5,468 nt of DNA from Wenzhouxiangella sp. (GTDB lineage Bacteria; Pseudomonadota; Gammaproteobacteria; Xanthomonadales; Wenzhouxiangellaceae), in contig SKZJ01000260.1 in assembly GCA_007127425.1 (NCBI GenBank), positions 1-5,468 of the forward strand, given 5' to 3'. Of this stretch, positions 1 through 5,345 are shown one piece after another. The first letter of the stretch is position 1, and every line of letters starts with the position of its first letter. The notes beneath the pieces were generated by a model. That model did no database searches, was not told the origin of the DNA, and was given only the letters and a program-made list of their open reading frames with translations. The position numbers were made by a program, and so were the translations under genes.

Positions 1-438
1 CTGGTGCACCGGCGGGACCAATTGCGGGCCGAAAAAATCCTGCAGCAGCGATTATTCGAGCGCGAAGCCGAAGGCAAGGTCGAGATCATGTGGGATCATG
101 TGCTTGACGAGGTGCTCGGAGACGAGGACGGCGTGACCGGGATGCGCATTCGCCACGTTGAATCCGGTGATAGCCGTGATTTCGAGCTCGACGCCGTATT
201 CATCGCCATCGGCCATGATCCGAATACCAAGATTTTTGCCAACCAGCTCGATATGACCGACGGCTACATTCACATACGCTCCGGCCAGAACGGCATGGCC
301 ACCGCAACCAGTGCGCCCGGCGTGTTCGCCGCCGGCGACGTGGCCGACCACGTCTATCGCCAGGCGGTGACCTCAGCCGGCTTTGGCTGCATGGCCGCAC
401 TTGATGCCGAAAAATTCCTTGACGAGATCGGCGACTGA
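1..438 (+). CDS. trxB: Thioredoxin reductase (NADPH), C-terminal part, 5' end cut by window edge
   Basis: This is the last 145 codons of a low-molecular-weight thioredoxin reductase, the cytosolic flavoenzyme that passes electrons from NADPH through FAD and a CxxC pair to thioredoxin. The frame is open from base 1, so the start, the first FAD-binding segment and the redox CxxC lie outside the window. Three family signatures are visible. An HRRD-x-x-RAEKIL segment at visible residues 3-13 is the NADPH 2'-phosphate-binding part. An FIAIGHDPNT segment lies in the middle. A near-C-terminal GVFAAGDVADHVYRQAVTSA segment, followed by GFGCMAALDAE, is the second FAD-binding block typical of TrxB. The gene ends with TGA at 436-438. 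The next gene begins inside it in another frame, so the two are probably cotranscribed. The assignment to TrxB rather than another pyridine nucleotide-disulfide oxidoreductase rests on the YRQA-x-T-x-AG block. Confidence 0.95.
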   Translation: MVHRRDQLRAEKILQQRLFEREAEGKVEIMWDHVLDEVLGDEDGVTGMRIRHVESGDSRDFELDAVFIAIGHDPNTKIFANQLDMTDGYIHIRSGQNGMATATSAPGVFAAGDVADHVYRQAVTSAGFGCMAALDAEKFLDEIGD

Positions 439-1561
439 GCCCCCTGCCCTGATCAGTCGATTCGATGAGCTCGCGCAGGCGGACTGGAACGGACTGGCCC
501 GGACCACCGGGCCATTCGTGGACTGGCGCTTTCTCACCAGCGCGCAGGATGCCGGTTGCATCAGTCAGTCCCGCGGCTGGCAGCCCTGCATTCCGATCGT
601 TCGTGGCGATGGCTCGATCGAGGCCACCGCCCCCGCATTTCTGAAGTCTCACTCACACGGCGAGTTCGTTTTCGATTGGGCGTGGGCCCGCGCCTCGCAT
701 ACTGCCGGCATGCCCTGGTATCCCAAACTGCTTGTCGCCGCCCCTTTCAGCCCGGTATCCGGACCGCGCCTGCTCGGAGCCGCGAACAACCCGCATGCAG
801 CAGCCCGAGTCGTCGACAAACTCGAGGCCCTGGTGTGCGAAAGAAAACTGTCTTCTGCCGGCGTCAATTTCTGTAGTGAGGGCGATGCCGTCATCCTGCG
901 CGAAGCCGGTTGGCTGGAACGCTTTGACTGGCAGTTCCATTGGCATAACCCCGGTTATCGAGACTTCGATGATTTCCTGGGCCGACTCAGGCGCAAACCG
1001 CGCAAGAATATTCGCGCCGAGCGCCGGCGCGTGGTCGACGCAGGCTGGCAGTTCGAATGGAAGAGCGGCGTTGACATGGGCGAGGCGGACTTCGACCTGG
1101 CCGACCGCTGCTATCAGTCGACCTTCGCGCTTTACGGCAATCTGCCGATGCTCAACCGGCATTTCTTCGAACTCTGTGCCGCACGCTTCGGTGAACAATT
1201 TCTCCTCTGCACCGCCCGGCTCAATGACGAAGCGCTGGCCTCCGCCATCTTCTGGCGTGACGATGATCGTCTGTACGGTCGCTACTGGGGCAGCCTGGTC
1301 GACACGAAGGATGTGCACTTCGAGACCTGTTACTACCAGGGCATTGACTACTGCATTCGTCATGGTCTGGAGTGGTTCGAGCCCGGCGCTCAGGGGGAGC
1401 ACAAGATCCGGCGTGGTTTCTTGCCGCAGAAAACCCGGTCGTTTCATTACATCCGTCATGCCGGGCTGCGCGAAGGCATTGGTGAGTGGTTGGGTCACGA
1501 AGCAAAGACACTCATCGACTACCGTCGCCACCTCGACACACTCGATCCGTTCGGACGATGA
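404..1561 (+). CDS. FemAB/GNAT-like protein of the COG3146 (DUF482, 'peptidogalycan biosynthesis') family
   Basis: The 385-residue product belongs to a family annotated as putative peptidoglycan-biosynthesis or N-acyltransferase proteins, related to FemAB/GNAT folds; its true reaction is not established. Family signatures seen: an N-terminal FDELAQADWNGLA-like opening; a basic stretch near residues 196-210 (RRKPRKNIRAERRRV); a WRDDDRLYGRYWG strand-turn around 284-296; and a GAQGEHK-x-x-RGFLP motif at 328-341, the strongest hallmark. No signal peptide or membrane segment is seen, so it is probably cytosolic. The start is uncertain. ATG at 404 is chosen, but in-frame TTG codons at 383 and 419 are possible and none has a clear Shine-Dalgarno. 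All three lie inside trxB, so translation is likely coupled to it. The stop codon overlaps the start of aat (ATGA), pointing to an operon. Length is close to the usual size for the family. Confidence 0.88.
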   Translation: MPKNSLTRSATEPPALISRFDELAQADWNGLARTTGPFVDWRFLTSAQDAGCISQSRGWQPCIPIVRGDGSIEATAPAFLKSHSHGEFVFDWAWARASHTAGMPWYPKLLVAAPFSPVSGPRLLGAANNPHAAARVVDKLEALVCERKLSSAGVNFCSEGDAVILREAGWLERFDWQFHWHNPGYRDFDDFLGRLRRKPRKNIRAERRRVVDAGWQFEWKSGVDMGEADFDLADRCYQSTFALYGNLPMLNRHFFELCAARFGEQFLLCTARLNDEALASAIFWRDDDRLYGRYWGSLVDTKDVHFETCYYQGIDYCIRHGLEWFEPGAQGEHKIRRGFLPQKTRSFHYIRHAGLREGIGEWLGHEAKTLIDYRRHLDTLDPFGR

Positions 1562-2283
1562 CACGCATTCCGATTCCTCAACTGGGCACCGCATACGACA
1601 GCCCCTTTCCCGACCCGGCCAAAACTGAGCACCCGGAGGGTCTGCTGGCCTGGGGCGGCGACCTGCATCCCCAGCGGCTGCTCAACGCCTACCGCCAGGG
1701 CATCTTCCCCTGGTATGAGAGCGACTCGCCCATCCTGTGGTGGTCGCCCGAGCCGCGGGCGGTGATGTTGCCGGGGCAGACGCATATTTCCCGAAGGCTT
1801 CGGCGCACCCTTCGACAAGGCCGTTTCCGGGCCAGAGCCGACACCGACTTCGACAACGTCATCCGCGCCTGCGCGGACATTCGTTCCGGTCAGGATGGCA
1901 CCTGGATCACGCCCCATATGCAAGGGGCTTATCGGCGCCTGCATCGCCTCGGCCATGCCCACAGCATCGAGATCCTGATGGATGATGAACTTGTCGGTGG
2001 GCTGTATGGCGTGGCCATCGGGCGGATCTTCTTTGCCGAATCCAAATTCCATCGCCGGCGTGACGCCTCCAAGATCGCCCTGGCCGTTCTCATGCGTGCG
2101 CTCGAGACCTGGGGCTACTGGTTGGCCGACTGCCAGGTGTGGAACCCGCACCTGGAACGGCTCGGCGTCAGCCTGCTGTCGGGCAACAGCTTCCGGGAAA
2201 CCATCGCCGACGGGGTCGAGCTCGATCCTGCGCCCGATGCCTGGAATCGTCATCTGCATGGCGTTCCGCTGGAGGACTGGTAA
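1558..2283 (+). CDS. aat: Leucyl/phenylalanyl-tRNA--protein transferase
   Basis: This 241-residue cytosolic enzyme moves Leu or Phe from its tRNA to the N-terminal Lys or Arg of a protein, making an N-degron for ClpS/ClpAP (established for the family). Signatures in order: GLLAWGGDL (28-36), FPWY (50-53), WWSPEPRAV (61-69), TWITPHMQGAYRRLH (115-129), GGLYGVAIGRIFFAESKF (147-164) and DCQVWNPHLERLG (191-203). E161, D191 and Q193 keep the spacing of the E. coli catalytic-site residues Glu156, Asp186 and Gln188 as I recall them. One oddity is ESKFHRRRDASK, where most relatives have ESMFSR-x-x-x-ASK. The start is ATG 1558, overlapping the upstream TGA by ATGA. A longer in-frame opening from 1486 would run through the preceding gene and add 24 residues unlike the family. 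There is no strong Shine-Dalgarno, so translation is probably coupled. The gene normally found next in gammaproteobacteria (ate or infA) is absent. Confidence 0.96.
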   Translation: MTRIPIPQLGTAYDSPFPDPAKTEHPEGLLAWGGDLHPQRLLNAYRQGIFPWYESDSPILWWSPEPRAVMLPGQTHISRRLRRTLRQGRFRARADTDFDNVIRACADIRSGQDGTWITPHMQGAYRRLHRLGHAHSIEILMDDELVGGLYGVAIGRIFFAESKFHRRRDASKIALAVLMRALETWGYWLADCQVWNPHLERLGVSLLSGNSFRETIADGVELDPAPDAWNRHLHGVPLEDW

Positions 2284-2293
2284 TGCCCCGGAA

Positions 2294-3316
2294 TCAGGCA
2301 ATCCTGGCCAGTGCGTGCTCGGGAATCCGGAACTTGCGTCGGTACTCGCCCGGGCTCATGGTCGTCAAACGCTTGAAAATGCGACGGAATGCGGCGACTT
2401 CTTCATAGCCCACTTCCCAACTGATCGCCTCGATGGGCACATCACTGCTTTCCAGAAGCCCTCGAGCCTTCTCCACACGCAGATGCTGCAGATACTGGAT
2501 CGGCGAATAGCCGGTGGCCTGTTTGAAACGCCGGTTGAAGGTCGTGGGAGCAAGGCCACTCTCGTCAGCGAGCTGCTCTACGCTGACGCCTCTGGCATGG
2601 TTGGCCTGTAGCCAGTCCTGCACCTGACGGATGACCGAGTCGCCGTGATCGGCCGGCGGCGAGAACGGCATGAACGGCGCCTGACTTCTGCAATCCCAGC
2701 TGTAGAGCAGGAACTTGCCGATCTTCTGGGCGATCGCCGGACTGGCATGACGGGAGATCAGGTAAACGATCAGATCCTGCCAGGAGCTGGCGGCGCCGGT
2801 CATGACGAACTCGCCGCGTTGACCGCCCACCATCAGCACCTCATCGATATGCAGGTTCACCTGGGGGAAGTTCTTTCTGAAGGTGGGGGCAAATGCCCAA
2901 TGCGTGGTCGTGTCCAGACCATCGAGCAAACCGGTCTCGGCCAGCAGCAGGGCACCGGCACAGGCCGAACACAGATCCGCCCCTTGCCGATGCATTTGTT
3001 CAAGCCACGCCACGGTTTCCGGGTGCCGTCCCGTTACCCACTCCATGTTCTCAAACAGCATCGAGGACATGATCACGATATCGGTTTCATCGACCTCTTC
3101 CATCGAGCGGTGCACTTCCAGCGGCAGGCCACAGGCGCTGGGAAAGATGCCGCGCTTGGGACCGACCACCTCCACATTGAAAAGCGGACGTGTGCCGGCT
3201 TCCGGCGCGACCGCATCGACCAGCACCAGGGTCTCGTAAAGACCATGGATGGGTGCGCCGATGGATTCATTGGGCAATACCAGCAGGCTGACGCGCTTGC
3301 TTTGCTCTGTCATCAC
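2294..3316 (-). CDS. GlxA-type transcriptional regulator: DJ-1/PfpI domain plus AraC-family HTH domain
   Basis: A 340-residue cytosolic DNA-binding regulator with two domains. Residues about 8-205 form a DJ-1/PfpI, class I glutamine-amidotransferase-like domain. It carries a nucleophile-elbow-like CSACAGALLLAETGLLDG at 116-133 (C119 in the position of the elbow cysteine) followed by TTHW at 137-140, both typical of the GlxA regulator family. Residues about 226-335 form an AraC/XylS domain: the first helix-turn-helix is near 245-265 (SVEQLADESGLAPTTFNRRFK), and the second near 295-315, ending in the hallmark R-x-F-K-R-x-x-x-x-SPGEYR. In this family the N-terminal domain is thought to bind a small ligand rather than act as an enzyme. 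Start: GTG 3316 or ATG 3313; the GGAGGG site lies 8 nt before GTG and 11 nt before ATG. It is divergent from the AhpD-like operon, which it probably controls, and its stop is 10 bases from the aat stop. The ligand cannot be told from sequence. Confidence 0.93.
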   Translation of the reverse strand: MMTEQSKRVSLLVLPNESIGAPIHGLYETLVLVDAVAPEAGTRPLFNVEVVGPKRGIFPSACGLPLEVHRSMEEVDETDIVIMSSMLFENMEWVTGRHPETVAWLEQMHRQGADLCSACAGALLLAETGLLDGLDTTTHWAFAPTFRKNFPQVNLHIDEVLMVGGQRGEFVMTGAASSWQDLIVYLISRHASPAIAQKIGKFLLYSWDCRSQAPFMPFSPPADHGDSVIRQVQDWLQANHARGVSVEQLADESGLAPTTFNRRFKQATGYSPIQYLQHLRVEKARGLLESSDVPIEAISWEVGYEEVAAFRRIFKRLTTMSPGEYRRKFRIPEHALARIA

Positions 3317-3324
3317 CAGTTTTT

Positions 3325-3330
3325 CCCTCC
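3325..3330 (-). promoter_or_regulatory. Ribosome-binding site of the DJ-1/AraC regulator
   Basis: On the minus strand GGAGGG is a near-perfect Shine-Dalgarno. It sits 8 nt before a GTG (3316-3314) and 11 nt before the adjacent ATG (3313-3311). The spacing slightly favours GTG, but the two starts differ by one residue only. Confidence 0.75.
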
Positions 3331-3357
3331 AGTGAAAGAAATGGACCCCTTTCGATC

Positions 3358-3386
3358 ATTTTGAGTCTGGAAACAACGGTTTGCAA
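3358..3386 (-). promoter_or_regulatory. Candidate sigma70-type promoter of the regulator gene
   Basis: Read on the minus strand: a TTGCAA hexamer (3386-3381; 4 of 6 matches to TTGACA), a 17-nt spacer, and CAAAAT (3363-3358; 4 of 6 matches to TATAAT). This would start transcription near 3350 and leave a leader of about 35 nt before the regulator's start. The spacer and -35 overlap the inverted repeat at 3369-3384, which would suit autoregulation. It was found by eye only; hexamers of this quality occur by chance. Confidence 0.35.
3369..3384. promoter_or_regulatory. Candidate operator: inverted repeat GGAAAC-AACG-GTTTGC
   Basis: Two 6-bp half-sites, matching at 5 of 6 positions, are separated by 4 bp in the middle of the divergent intergenic region. 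The repeat overlaps the candidate -35 and spacer of the regulator promoter. It also lies just upstream of the region where an activator of the plus-strand operon would sit. AraC-family proteins more often use direct repeats, so the regulator might bind here as a dimer, or another protein might. Confidence 0.3.
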
Positions 3387-3395
3387 GCGGCACGC

Positions 3396-3424
3396 TATAC
3401 ATGCGGCATGCCAATACGCATGCC
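3396..3424 (+). promoter_or_regulatory. Candidate -10 box and GCATGCC repeats upstream of the operon
   Basis: TATACA at 3396-3401 is a possible -10 for the plus-strand operon, but no good -35 lies 16-18 nt before it, as expected for an activator-dependent promoter. Just after it is a perfect 7-bp inverted repeat, GGCATGC (3405-3411), a 6-nt gap, then GCATGCC (3418-3424). The same bases also give a direct repeat of GCATGCC at 3406-3412 and 3418-3424, 12 bp apart. The pair sits where a transcription start would fall and 29 nt before the first gene's start, so it could be an operator or a leader hairpin. Confidence 0.35.
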
Positions 3425-3442
3425 AGACACCATCCAAACCAC

Positions 3443-3447
3443 AGGAG
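3443..3447 (+). promoter_or_regulatory. Ribosome-binding site fixing the start of the AhpD-like gene
   Basis: AGGAG lies 6 nt before ATG 3454. It decides the start in favour of 3454, which also gives a clean signal peptide. The frame is open upstream to a TTG at 3361, but that extension overlaps the presumed promoter and would bury the signal peptide 31 residues inside the protein. Confidence 0.8.
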
Positions 3448-3453
3448 ATCGAC

Positions 3454-3861
3454 ATGAAATCAATCACGTACACCACGATATCGGTACTGATTCTTGCCTT
3501 GGCTGCCGCCATTGGACCAGCCCATGCGGATGGGCCACCGGCCTTTATCGGAAAGACCTTCCCCGCCCAGGGGGTCGACAGTGCCTGGGAGACTTACCAG
3601 TCGGTGTTCCTCGATGAGGAAGGCGCACTGGATACCCGCACCAAGGAACTGATCGCCCTGGCGATTTCGGCACAGGTGCCGTGCGACTACTGCGTCTATT
3701 ACCACACCAGGGCATCAAAGGCCCTCGGAGCGACCGATGCCCAGATCAAGGAAGCCCTGGCCGCCGGCGCCCTGGTACGGAAGTGGAGCACGATTCTCAA
3801 CGGTTCCCAGTACGACCAGACCCAATGGCGCCGGGAAGTTGACGCCATGTTCTCAGACTGA
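3454..3861 (+). CDS. Exported carboxymuconolactone decarboxylase/AhpD-like protein
   Basis: A 135-residue protein of the AhpD/CMD superfamily of small all-helical proteins, which includes alkylhydroperoxidases and decarboxylases. Residues 1-25 look like a Sec signal peptide: Lys2, a hydrophobic core (VLILALAAAI) and a GPAHA cleavage site before D26, so the mature protein is about 110 residues and probably periplasmic. The core segment TRTKELIALAISAQVPCDYCVYYH contains E65, C77, C80 and H84. The spacings E-12-C-3-C-4-H equal those of the catalytic set in mycobacterial AhpD (Glu118, Cys130, Cys133, His137, from memory). This favours thiol redox chemistry over gamma-carboxymuconolactone decarboxylation. 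A DAQIKEALAAGALVRK helix typical of the family follows. It is the first gene of the probable operon with the 87-residue protein and the PQQ dehydrogenase. The substrate is unknown; peroxide reduction or a thiol-disulfide role is inference. Confidence 0.9.
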   Translation: MKSITYTTISVLILALAAAIGPAHADGPPAFIGKTFPAQGVDSAWETYQSVFLDEEGALDTRTKELIALAISAQVPCDYCVYYHTRASKALGATDAQIKEALAAGALVRKWSTILNGSQYDQTQWRREVDAMFSD

Positions 3862-3960
3862 CAACCCGGCAGTCATCAGCAACCGAAAGCATACGGGCTG
3901 CAGCCACGAACTCGTCTGACGGCTCGACACGGTTTCCCTTTTACAAATCAGGAGTAGATC

Positions 3961-4224
3961 ATGTTTATTGCCATTCAACATCAGATTCACGACCCGAACC
4001 AGTTCCAGCAGTGTGCCGAGCAGGTTTTCCCGCTGCCCGACGAGCTGCATGTCCATCATTTTCTGCCAGCCACCGACCTGAGCAAGGCCTCCTGTCTATA
4101 CGAGGCGCCCTCGATCGAGCAACTGCGTGATTACCTGGAGCCGAAACTCAGTGAGGCCAGCACCCAGCAGTACTTTCCGGTTACCGCAGACCATGCCATG
4201 GGCTTGCCGGAAGCGGTCAGGTAA
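3961..4224 (+). CDS. Small conserved protein of unknown function, ferredoxin-like fold suspected
   Basis: An 87-residue protein without a signal peptide or membrane segment, so probably cytosolic. AGGAG at 3950-3954, 6 nt before ATG, supports the start. The predicted order is beta (FIAIQHQI), alpha (DPNQFQQCAEQ), beta (HVHHFLPA), beta (KASCLYEAP), alpha (SIEQLRDYLEPKL) and beta (QQYFPVTAD), i.e. beta-alpha-beta-beta-alpha-beta as in small ferredoxin-like alpha/beta-barrel proteins. The pattern C-L-Y-E-A-P-S, then a charged helix, Y-F-x-V and a closing A-M-GLPEAV resembles a widespread uncharacterised family and, more loosely, DUF4242. The H30/H32/H33 cluster with C45 could bind a metal, but that is only a guess. 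It lies 99 nt after the AhpD-like gene and 56 nt before the dehydrogenase, same strand. No function is assigned. Confidence 0.85.
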   Translation: MFIAIQHQIHDPNQFQQCAEQVFPLPDELHVHHFLPATDLSKASCLYEAPSIEQLRDYLEPKLSEASTQQYFPVTADHAMGLPEAVR

Positions 4225-4229
4225 GTCTT

Positions 4230-4261
4230 GTTGCGCACCGGACCAGTGCCCGGTGCGCGAC
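4230..4261 (+). other. Intercistronic hairpin before the PQQ dehydrogenase gene
   Basis: A stem of 12 pairs, one of them G-U (arms 4230-4241 and 4250-4261), closes an 8-nt loop and fills most of the 56-nt gap between the two genes. The core GCGCACCGG/CCGGTGCGC is perfect. No T-run follows on either strand, so it is not a standard intrinsic terminator. It ends 8 nt before the AGGAG site at 4270-4274. It could be an mRNA-processing or stabilising hairpin that sets the relative dose of the last gene, or a weak attenuator. Confidence 0.6.
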
Positions 4262-4280
4262 CCACAGACAGGAGTTTTCG

Positions 4281-5345
4281 ATGAATGAGACCAATACAAC
4301 CGGCATGATGGTTCTGATTGCCACCCTCTGCTGCCTGCTGCTCGCGCAGGGAATTCATGCCCAAGACAAGGGCGCGGACATCGTGATGCAGTGGCTGCAG
4401 CACGCCTTGCCTGAAGCTGGTCACGCTGCCGTTCATCCCGGCAAGGGACATTGCGTCGAACCACCAACCACTGCACCCGATCTGAAAGCGGCTGACGCCT
4501 GGATCCAGTGGGGCGGCGATCGCAGTAATCTCCGCTCTCGCACCATGGAGCAGACCCACCTGACGGCAGCGAAGCTTCCCGACCTGGCACTGCAATGGGC
4601 GTACGCCATACCGGATGTGCAGCTGATGCGTTCCCATCCTGCAGTTGCCGGTGACTGGCTGTACCTGGCCGGGTTCGACGGCTCGATTCGTGCCCTGGAT
4701 GCCCGGACCGGCTGCCTGATCTGGCAAACCGACCTGGAGCAGCCGCTGTTTTCCGGTATCACCCTGGGTCAGACCGCCGACGGCGATTCACTGCTGCTGG
4801 TCGGTGACATTACAGCTCAAGTGCATGCGCTCGACCCGCTCACCGGAACACCGGTCTGGCAACGACGGGTCGCCACCCACCAACACGCCCGGATCAGCGG
4901 CACACCCGCCATCCACGAAGACCGCGTTTATGTACCGGTCTCTTCAGGCGAGTGGGCCGTGGTCGACCCCGACTATGCCTGCTGTACCTTTCGCGGCAAG
5001 GTGGTGGCGCTGGATCTGGCCAACGGCAAGAGGCGATGGGAGTATTTCACCATCGATGAACCACCCCGGGCACAAGGAGAGGACAAGGCCGGGGCCACGA
5101 TCTACGCGCCCTCCGGTGCTGCGGTCTGGTCGGCCGTGACCGTCGATGCCAGTCGCAACCGCCTCTACGTGGGCGCCGGCAACAACTATTCACAGCCGGC
5201 CACCGACACCAGCTCGGCCATTCATGCCATCGACCTTGTCAGCGGTAAGCGGGCCTGGGTCTTCCAGGGCACGCCCGACGATGCCTGGACGGTCTCGTGT
5301 GTACCGGGCTGGCGGGAAGCGCTAGTGGGCCATGCGGTAAGTTAG
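4281..5345 (+). CDS. PQQ-type beta-propeller dehydrogenase (polyvinyl-alcohol-dehydrogenase-like), 3' end lost
   Basis: A 354-residue reading frame for an exported quinoprotein that would oxidise an alcohol in the periplasm using pyrroloquinoline quinone. AGGAG (4270-4274), 6 nt before ATG, supports the start. A signal peptide spans residues 1-27 (core GMMVLIATLCCLLLA, cleavage after GIHA). WGGD-x-x-x-x-x-R near 77 opens the catalytic domain. PQQ-propeller repeats with docking Trp follow: GSIRALDARTGCLIW (134-148), AQVHALDPLTGTPVW (179-193), GKVVALDLANGKRRW (239-253) and SAIHAIDLVSGKRAW (312-326). DYACCTFRG at 231-239 holds the vicinal Cys234-Cys235 pair seen in PQQ enzymes. SGAAVWS and GAGNNYS (298-304) are typical, and TPDDAW (331-336) lies where methanol dehydrogenase has its catalytic Asp. 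No CxxCH heme site is present. Relatives run to about 500-650 residues, so several blades are missing. Residues 341-354 do not look like the family, which suggests disruption by the element downstream; it is probably a pseudogene. Confidence 0.85.
   Translation: MNETNTTGMMVLIATLCCLLLAQGIHAQDKGADIVMQWLQHALPEAGHAAVHPGKGHCVEPPTTAPDLKAADAWIQWGGDRSNLRSRTMEQTHLTAAKLPDLALQWAYAIPDVQLMRSHPAVAGDWLYLAGFDGSIRALDARTGCLIWQTDLEQPLFSGITLGQTADGDSLLLVGDITAQVHALDPLTGTPVWQRRVATHQHARISGTPAIHEDRVYVPVSSGEWAVVDPDYACCTFRGKVVALDLANGKRRWEYFTIDEPPRAQGEDKAGATIYAPSGAAVWSAVTVDASRNRLYVGAGNNYSQPATDTSSAIHAIDLVSGKRAWVFQGTPDDAWTVSCVPGWREALVGHAVS

Noticed and set aside
653..1594. A long open frame of 313 codons on the minus strand opposite the FemAB-like gene.
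   Set aside because: It lies antisense to a well-supported gene, shows no recognisable domain, and is the usual shadow frame of GC-rich code.
2288..2329. CCGGAATC and GAATCCGG, a weak imperfect hairpin near the convergent stop codons.
   Set aside because: Seven of eight pairs with a loop of more than 20 nt and no T-run on either strand; not a credible terminator.
2645..3364. A 239-codon plus-strand frame opposite the regulator.
   Set aside because: It is the antisense shadow of the DJ-1/AraC gene, His- and Gln-rich, with no domain signature.
3361..3453. A 31-codon N-terminal extension of the AhpD-like gene from a TTG.
   Set aside because: ATG 3454 has AGGAG at the right distance and begins a clean signal peptide. 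The extension covers the likely promoter and operators.
3896..3905. The 10-bp palindrome GGCTGCAGCC in the 99-nt gap between the AhpD-like and 87-residue genes.
   Set aside because: It is too short and isolated to call an operator, and no promoter is seen with it.
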